The position numbers and the translations under genes are program-made. The notes beneath the pieces are model-generated. The model was given only the letters and a program-made list of their open reading frames with translations, was not told where the DNA came from and did not search any database. Positions 63,906 through 64,000 of a DNA stretch of 64,000 nucleotides are shown here, piece after piece. Position 1 is the stretch's first letter. Every line of letters starts with the position of its first letter. The stretch comes from Fratercula arctica (Eukaryota > Chordata > Aves > Charadriiformes > Alcidae), in contig CANTUZ010000025.1 in assembly GCA_947846985.1 (NCBI GenBank), positions 16,800,100 through 16,864,099 of the forward strand, read 5' to 3'.

Positions 63906-64000
63906 GGAGTATGTAAGAAATAAGTTCCGGTCCAAATGAAATAGGCTCAGGCAGAATCCTCTGTGAAGCACATTTTTATTCACGTTCTTGCAAGAGCAGG

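Noticed and set aside
1..64000. CRISPR arrays, bacterial operons or other prokaryotic systems
   Set aside because: Nothing of this kind; spliced gene structure, CR1 and ERV content show an avian nuclear genome.

Overview
This is vertebrate nuclear DNA, almost certainly from a bird. The evidence is the many CR1 LINE tails ending in ATTCTATGATTCT-type repeats, avian-style LTR elements, widely spaced short exons with GT-AG borders, and a relic of an intronless type I interferon gene. I recognise one host gene, UBAP2 (ubiquitin-associated protein 2), on the minus strand. UBAP2 is Z-linked in chicken as I recall, so this is probably Z-chromosome sequence.

Layout. UBAP2 runs right to left. Its first coding exon is at 59923-60062 and the last exon seen here is at 5288-5335. 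Twenty coding exons join in consistent phase to 2,487 nt (829 codons). They encode an N-terminal segment, a UBA domain, an RG/RGG-rich stretch, a WxxEDWNED motif region, long Ser/Thr/Gln/Pro-rich low-complexity parts, the short DUF3697-type conserved block, and the start of the Pro/Gly/Tyr-rich C-terminal part. About 290 C-terminal residues known in human UBAP2 are not in the window, and neither is the promoter or any upstream 5'UTR exon.

Left end (1-5287). CR1 and LTR fragments are followed by a plus-strand type I interferon pseudogene (about 2711-3254). It keeps an IRF-type GAAA-repeat element upstream and AU-rich elements plus AATAAA downstream, but its coding region carries at least two frameshifts and a nonsense codon. 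It lies antisense, beyond the last UBAP2 exon visible here.

8643-15262 holds a two-LTR, env-less endogenous retrovirus of ERVL (class III) type, inserted in a UBAP2 intron in the same orientation as the gene. It has a tRNA-Lys-type primer binding site, a hydrophobic leader ORF, a gag with an 18-copy 30-bp tandem repeat, and disrupted protease and RT-RNase H regions. The integrase catalytic frame is still long and open. A solo LTR of the same family with a perfect 5-bp target duplication is at 34657-35013. Other LTRs lie at about 1395-1715, 29629-30204, 35740-36369 and 46264-46976.

CR1 LINE copies occupy 628-1204, 18001-18125, 20471-20744, 24801-25372, 32447-32513, 39246-41216, 45630-47829 (a nested composite), 48905-50165 and 63368-63905. 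The rest is AT-rich intron without recognisable genes. I found no convincing tRNA, rRNA, snoRNA or second intact protein-coding gene. The most interesting parts are the decayed interferon locus with preserved regulatory ends, the unusual ERV (leader ORF and gag minisatellite), and two local duplications inside CR1/LTR composites.
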